A stretch of 8,939 nucleotides of DNA, taken from positions 1 through 8,939 of the forward strand of contig CAJUPG010000067.1 of NCBI GenBank assembly GCA_910588455.1, in the 5' to 3' direction. A program made the translations under genes and the position numbers. This document shows positions 5,528-8,939 of the stretch, one piece after another; position 1 is the first letter of the stretch, and each line of letters begins with the position of its first letter. This stretch comes from an uncultured Oscillospiraceae bacterium. Its GTDB lineage: Bacteria > Bacillota > Clostridia > Oscillospirales > Oscillospiraceae. Under the pieces are notes generated by a model. The model was given only the letters and a program-made list of their open reading frames with translations. It did no database searches and was not told the DNA's origin.

Positions 5528-6592
5528 ATGAGCACCAAAATTGACATTATCTCCGGGTTTTTGGGGGCCGGCAAAACAACCCTCATTAAAAAGCTCCTGG
5601 ACGAAGCCTTCCAGGGAGAAAAAATCGTCCTCATTGAAAACGAATTCGGCGAAATCGGCATCGACGGCGGCTTCCTCAAGGAAGCGGGAGTGGAAATCAC
5701 CGAAATGAATTCCGGCTGCATCTGCTGCTCTCTGGTGGGCGATTTCGGTACCGCTCTGGGCCAGGTGCTCACCCAGTACGCCCCTGACCGCATCATCATC
5801 GAGCCCTCCGGCGTGGGCAAGCTGTCCGACGTGATCGCCGCCGTGGAGCGGGTCAAGGACGCGGGCGCCCCCCTGGAGCTGAACAGCTTTGTTACCGTGG
5901 TGGACGCGCTGAAATGCCGGGTTTATATGAAAAACTTCGGCGAATTTTTCAACAATCAGGTGGAGCACGCCTGCGCCATTATCCTCTCCCGCACCCAGAG
6001 CATCGCCCCCGCCAAGCTGGATGGCGCGGTGAAGCTCCTGCGGGAGCACAACCCCAAGGCGGCCATTTTGACCACCCCCTGGGACAGCCTCACCGGGGCG
6101 CAGATTCTCTCCGCTATGGAGGGCGGGCACTCCCTGGCTGGGGAGCTGCTGGAGGAGATTGAGCACCACCACCATCATCATGACCACGAGCATCATCATG
6201 AGCATGACCATGAACATGAGCATCATCACGACCACGACTGCGGCTGTGACTGCGACGCCTGCACGGCCCACGGCCACGAGCATCACCATCACCACCACGA
6301 CCACGACGCCGACGAGGTGTTCACCTCCTGGGGCCGGGAGACCCCCCGCAAGTACACCCATGAGGAGCTCCAGGACATCCTGGCCACCCTGGCTACCGGC
6401 GAAAAATACGGCGTTATTCTCCGGGCCAAGGGGATGGTCCCCAACGCGGACGGCGAGGGCTGGCTGCACTTTGACCTGGTCCCCGAGGAGTGCGAGATTC
6501 GCAGCGGCGGCGCGGACTACACCGGGCGGCTGTGCGTGATCGGCTCCGCGCTGGACGAGGCGGGGCTGGAGCAGCTCTTCCAGCTGGCGTGA
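5528..6592 (+). CDS. CobW/COG0523-family GTP-dependent metal chaperone with His-rich loop
   Basis: This encodes 354 residues. The ATG at 5528 is chosen because GAAAGGA (5511-5517) is correctly spaced; an in-frame TTG at 5519 is too close. N-terminal G domain: Walker A GFLGAGKTT (10-18), LIENEFGEIGID (about 35-46), the family's metal-binding CxCC as Cys64-Ile-Cys66-Cys67, the EPSG motif (92-95), and SRTQ (154-157) in place of NKxD. Residues 213-260 form a loop with 26 histidines plus Cys238, 240, 242 and 245. The C-terminal CobW_C domain (about 262-354) contains YTHEELQDILATLATGEKYGVILRAKG. Family knowledge (ZNG1, YjiA, YeiR) points to GTP-dependent delivery of zinc or another transition metal to a client enzyme. 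The client is not identified, and no cobalamin genes are nearby, so a cobalamin role is less likely. The next gene's ribosome binding site overlaps this stop. Confidence 0.93.
   Translation: MSTKIDIISGFLGAGKTTLIKKLLDEAFQGEKIVLIENEFGEIGIDGGFLKEAGVEITEMNSGCICCSLVGDFGTALGQVLTQYAPDRIIIEPSGVGKLSDVIAAVERVKDAGAPLELNSFVTVVDALKCRVYMKNFGEFFNNQVEHACAIILSRTQSIAPAKLDGAVKLLREHNPKAAILTTPWDSLTGAQILSAMEGGHSLAGELLEEIEHHHHHHDHEHHHEHDHEHEHHHDHDCGCDCDACTAHGHEHHHHHHDHDADEVFTSWGRETPRKYTHEELQDILATLATGEKYGVILRAKGMVPNADGEGWLHFDLVPEECEIRSGGADYTGRLCVIGSALDEAGLEQLFQLA
6164..6307 (+). repeat. Low-complexity His/Asp/Glu-rich tract within the CobW-family gene
   Basis: CAC/CAT codons alternate with GAC/GAG over residues 213-260: two His clusters flank a short CGCDCDAC segment. 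Both His codons are mixed, so the tract is not a simple nucleotide repeat produced by slippage, and the frame is intact throughout. It is a predicted flexible metal-binding or metal-storage loop between the G domain and the C-terminal domain. Confidence 0.85.
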
Positions 6593-6602
6593 GGTTTTGT
6601 CT

Positions 6603-7550
6603 ATGAAGGATACACGTATCCCCCTCTATCTTGTCACCGGCTTTCTGGACAGCGGCAAAACCACCCTGCTGTGCGACACGCTGAATATGGACTACTTCGA
6701 CGACGGCCAGCGGACGGTTCTGCTCATGTGCGAGGACGGCGAGGAGGAATACCCGCCGGAGAAAATGTCCAAATTAAACACCAGAGTCGTCCCCGTCCAG
6801 AAGCCCGAGGACTTCACCACCGATTTTTTGGACGAGGTTGACCGCCGCTATCAGCCCGAGCGGGTTTTGGTGGAGTACAACGGTATGTGGCCCATCGACC
6901 TGCTCCGCCAGCTCCACCTTCCCCGCCGCTGGGGGCTCTACCAGGCCATCCACGTCATCGACGGCGCCACCTTTGAGATGTACCGGGCCAATATGCAGTC
7001 CATGATTATCGACGCGGTGTCTGAGGCGGACCTGGTTCTGTTCAACCGCTGCACCCCTGAAATGCCCCTGTCCGGCTGGAAGCGGTCCGTCCGTGCGGCC
7101 AACCGGATGGCGGAGATTGTCTTTGAAAACGACCGGGGGGAGGAGCTGGAGGTGGAGGACATTCTCCCCTACTCCCTGGACGCCCCCCATATCACCCTGG
7201 AGGACGACGACTATGGCATCTGGTATCTGGACGCTCAGGAGCACCCGGAGCGCTATACCGGCAAGACGGTCACCTTCAAGGCCCAGGCCATGACCGGCTC
7301 CAAGCTGCCCCGGGGGAGCTTTGTGCCCGGTCGGAATGCTATGACCTGCTGCGCGGACGACATCCGTTTTTTCGGCTTTTTGTGCCAATATCCCAAGGCC
7401 CGCTCTCTGCGGAAGGGGGACTGGATTCTGGTGACGGCGCAGGTCAAATTTGAATACTCCCCCATCTATGAGGAGGAGGGGATTATTTTGCAGGCCGTCT
7501 CAGTGGAGCCCGCAAAAGCCCCGGAGGACCCGTTGGTTTATTTCCGGTAA
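6603..7550 (+). CDS. CobW-like GTPase fused to a YcgQ/TIGR03943 (DUF1980)-like C-terminal domain
   Basis: This encodes 315 residues. The start at 6603 has GTGAGG overlapping the previous stop as its ribosome binding site, which implies coupling; a TTG two codons earlier is less likely. Residues 6-190 resemble a CobW G domain: Walker A GFLDSGKTT (13-21, Asp16 where Gly is usual), VLVEYNGMWP in place of IEPSG, a hydrophobic strand before IHVIDGATF, and LVLFNRC (NRC for NKxD). The CxCC motif and His-rich loop are absent. The segment from about Tyr218 to the end reads like the C-terminal domain of YcgQ/TIGR03943 proteins: YTGKTVTFKA, an AMTCCADD block at 246-253, FFGFLCQY, GDWILVTAQVKF, and a final APEDPLVYF. 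In Bacillus subtilis, ycgQ and its permease partner ycgR are zinc-regulated (recalled). A zinc-related role beside the CobW chaperone is inferred. There are no membrane segments, so it is not a permease itself. Confidence 0.75.
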   Translation: MKDTRIPLYLVTGFLDSGKTTLLCDTLNMDYFDDGQRTVLLMCEDGEEEYPPEKMSKLNTRVVPVQKPEDFTTDFLDEVDRRYQPERVLVEYNGMWPIDLLRQLHLPRRWGLYQAIHVIDGATFEMYRANMQSMIIDAVSEADLVLFNRCTPEMPLSGWKRSVRAANRMAEIVFENDRGEELEVEDILPYSLDAPHITLEDDDYGIWYLDAQEHPERYTGKTVTFKAQAMTGSKLPRGSFVPGRNAMTCCADDIRFFGFLCQYPKARSLRKGDWILVTAQVKFEYSPIYEEEGIILQAVSVEPAKAPEDPLVYFR

Positions 7551-7582
7551 AACCGAATTTATACTGTCTGGAGGTCTTTTGT

Positions 7583-8659
7583 ATGAAAAGAAGAATCGGC
7601 ATCCTTACATCCGGCGGCGACTGTCCCGGTCTGAACGCCACCCTGCGGGGCGTGGCCAAGGCCCTCTACCAGCGCATGGGTGAGGACGTGGAGATCATCG
7701 GCGTCATCAACGGCTATTCCGGGCTCATCAAGGGCGAGTGGCGGGTGATGCAGCCCCGGGAGTTCAACGGCATTCTCACCGTGGGCGGCACAATCCTGGG
7801 CACCAAGCGCACCCCCTTTAAGCTCATGCGGGTCGTCGGCGAGGACAACGTGGACAAAGTGGCCGAGATGAAAAAGCATTACAAGGAGATGAATCTGGAC
7901 TGCCTGCTGTGCCTGGGGGGCAACGGCACCCACAAGACCGCAAACCTCCTGGCGGAAGAGGGCCTTAATATCATCGGCCTGCCCAAAACCATCGACAACG
8001 ACATTTATGGCACCGATGTGACCTTCGGCTTCCACACCGCCGTGGATATCGCCACCGAGGCCATCGACCGGGTCCACACCACCGCCGGCAGCCACAGCCG
8101 CTGCATGGTGGTGGAGCTGATGGGCAACAAGGCCGGCTGGCTCACCCTCTATGCGGGGATCGCCGGCGGCGCGGACATCATCCTCCTGCCCGAGCGGCCC
8201 TACTCCATCGAAAGCGTCTGCTCCGCCATCGAGCGCCGTGCGGAACAGGGAAAATCCTTCTCCATCCTGGCGGTGGCCGAGGGCGTGTTTGATGTGGCCG
8301 AGGCCCGGATGAAGCGCAAGGAGCGCATGGCAAAGCGGGCGGAGCAGGGCTACTCCACCGCCACCAACCGCATCGCCAAGGACATTGAGGAAATGACCGG
8401 CTTCGAGACCCGGGTATGCGTCCCCGGGCATATGCAGCGGGGCGGCAGTCCCTCCCCCTACGACCGCCTGCTGGCCACCCAGTTCGGCGCCTACGCCGCC
8501 AAAATGGTGGAGAACGAGATTTACGGCATCACCGTGGCCATGAAGAACAACCACGTGGAGGCCAATAAGCTTTCGGACATCGCCGGCAAGGCCCGGCTGG
8601 TCCCGGAGAGCCATGGAATGCTGGACGTGGCCCGCCGGATGGGCATCAGCCTGGGATAA
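7583..8659 (+). CDS. pfkA: 6-phosphofructokinase, probably ATP-dependent
   Basis: This glycolytic enzyme phosphorylates fructose 6-phosphate to fructose 1,6-bisphosphate in the cytoplasm. It has 358 residues, longer than the 320-residue E. coli type. Visible motifs are the phosphoryl-donor loop GGDCPGLNA (11-19), GGNGTHKTA (112-120), PKTIDND (134-140, catalytic Asp138), VELMGNKAGWL, PERPYSIE and PGHMQRGGSPSPYDR near the C-terminus. The donor is read from two sites: Gly115 (E. coli Gly104) favours ATP, while Lys135 (E. coli Gly124) is shared with pyrophosphate-dependent enzymes. The combination fits the ATP-using long group III clade but leaves some doubt. Asn114 replaces the usual Mg-binding Asp103. 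A good GGAGG lies at 7570-7574. The gene is 32 bases after the CobW-like fusion and could be cotranscribed with it. Its 3' end overlaps the convergent transporter gene. Confidence 0.93.
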   Translation: MKRRIGILTSGGDCPGLNATLRGVAKALYQRMGEDVEIIGVINGYSGLIKGEWRVMQPREFNGILTVGGTILGTKRTPFKLMRVVGEDNVDKVAEMKKHYKEMNLDCLLCLGGNGTHKTANLLAEEGLNIIGLPKTIDNDIYGTDVTFGFHTAVDIATEAIDRVHTTAGSHSRCMVVELMGNKAGWLTLYAGIAGGADIILLPERPYSIESVCSAIERRAEQGKSFSILAVAEGVFDVAEARMKRKERMAKRAEQGYSTATNRIAKDIEEMTGFETRVCVPGHMQRGGSPSPYDRLLATQFGAYAAKMVENEIYGITVAMKNNHVEANKLSDIAGKARLVPESHGMLDVARRMGISLG

Positions 8660-8939
8660 GCTTCACCAGCCCATATCCAATAATAAAACATCCGGGGAAG
8701 GTCAGCATCCAGGCCAGCACAATGTCCCCCACCGCCTTCCAGTCCGCCTGAGAGCCCACCCCCAGCAGGACCGCCGTCCGGGTGTGGGTGGTGGAGGCGG
8801 GCCAGCCCAGAGCCGTGGCCGCCAGCAGGCAGGCCCCTCCGGCCAGGTCCGCCCCAAATCCCTGCTTGGGGGTGAGCCGGACCATCTCCCGCCCCACCTT
8901 TTGAATGATCCGCTCCCCGCCCAGGAGGGTCCCCAGGGC
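8646..8939 (-). CDS. PiT-family inorganic phosphate transporter, C-terminal part (5' end outside window)
   Basis: The frame is open from the right edge to a TGA at 8648-8646, giving 97 residues with no need for the internal GTG at 8897 as a start. It reads GTLLGGERIIQKVGREMVRLTPKQGFGADL, then a membrane segment (AGGACLLAATALGWPASTTHTRTAVLLGVGS), then another (VGDIVLAWMLTFPGCFIIGYGLVKLI). GGxRII, LTPxxGFxA and LGxPxSTTH are hallmarks of the C-terminal half of PiT/PHO4 permeases, which take up phosphate or metal-phosphate with protons or sodium. The last 14 bases overlap the end of pfkA, tail to tail. I see no hairpin terminator between the two. Confidence 0.9.
   Translation of the reverse strand, partial: ALGTLLGGERIIQKVGREMVRLTPKQGFGADLAGGACLLAATALGWPASTTHTRTAVLLGVGSQADWKAVGDIVLAWMLTFPGCFIIGYGLVKLIPG

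Noticed and set aside
6164..6307. Short repeated units that could suggest a CRISPR or tandem repeat array
   Set aside because: The units are His/Asp/Glu codons inside an intact reading frame with no regular repeat-spacer pattern.
5351..6469. 372-residue minus-strand frame with long Val/Met runs
   Set aside because: The runs are the antisense of the His/Asp-rich loop codons, giving a membrane-like look by chance.
7559..8614. 351-residue minus-strand frame opposite pfkA
   Set aside because: It is an antisense shadow with Gly/His/Val bias and no motif; pfkA is certain.

Overview
The window looks like chromosomal DNA from a GC-rich, Gram-positive anaerobe of the class Clostridia, probably an Oscillospiraceae-type gut bacterium (inference). 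The grounds are strong GGAGG-type ribosome binding sites, an exported S41 protease ending in S-layer homology (SLH) domains, a Clostridia-like divergent PurA, a GGNGT/PKTIDND phosphofructokinase, and tight packing with very GC-rich codons. No RNA genes, insertion sequences, CRISPR arrays or phage genes are visible.

Layout. Positions 1-1602 hold the tail of a probable radical SAM protein, a YgjP-type zinc metallopeptidase that follows after one base, a small charged lipoprotein ended by a good hairpin terminator, and a 119-residue protein of unknown function. That last gene has its own promoter, whose -35 box lies in the terminator. Positions 1603-3055 hold purA with a clear vegetative promoter and a 3' hairpin. 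Positions 3099-4901 encode the secreted PDZ/S41/SLH protease.

Positions 4905-5497 are an AT-richer island with two small divergent genes: an 87-residue protein of unknown function on the minus strand and a 74-residue XRE-type regulator on the plus strand. The space between them carries a consensus TTGACA-17-TATAAT promoter on the minus strand, a probable opposing promoter, and two overlapping inverted repeats. This looks like a compact autoregulatory switch.

Positions 5528-7550 encode two consecutive CobW/COG0523-type GTPases. The first is a canonical metal chaperone with a CxCC motif and a long His/Cys-rich loop. The second lacks CxCC and carries a C-terminal domain resembling that of YcgQ/TIGR03943 (DUF1980), a family tied to zinc-responsive loci in Bacillus. 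Together they suggest a zinc-handling module and are the most interesting part of the window. A 6-phosphofructokinase gene follows at 7583-8659. Its 3' end overlaps, tail to tail, that of a PiT-type phosphate transporter gene cut by the right edge.

The genes do not form one pathway. The two GTPase genes are probably cotranscribed, with the XRE regulator immediately upstream and pfkA downstream. purA and pfkA are housekeeping genes. All functional calls are from reading motifs by eye; no database search was run.
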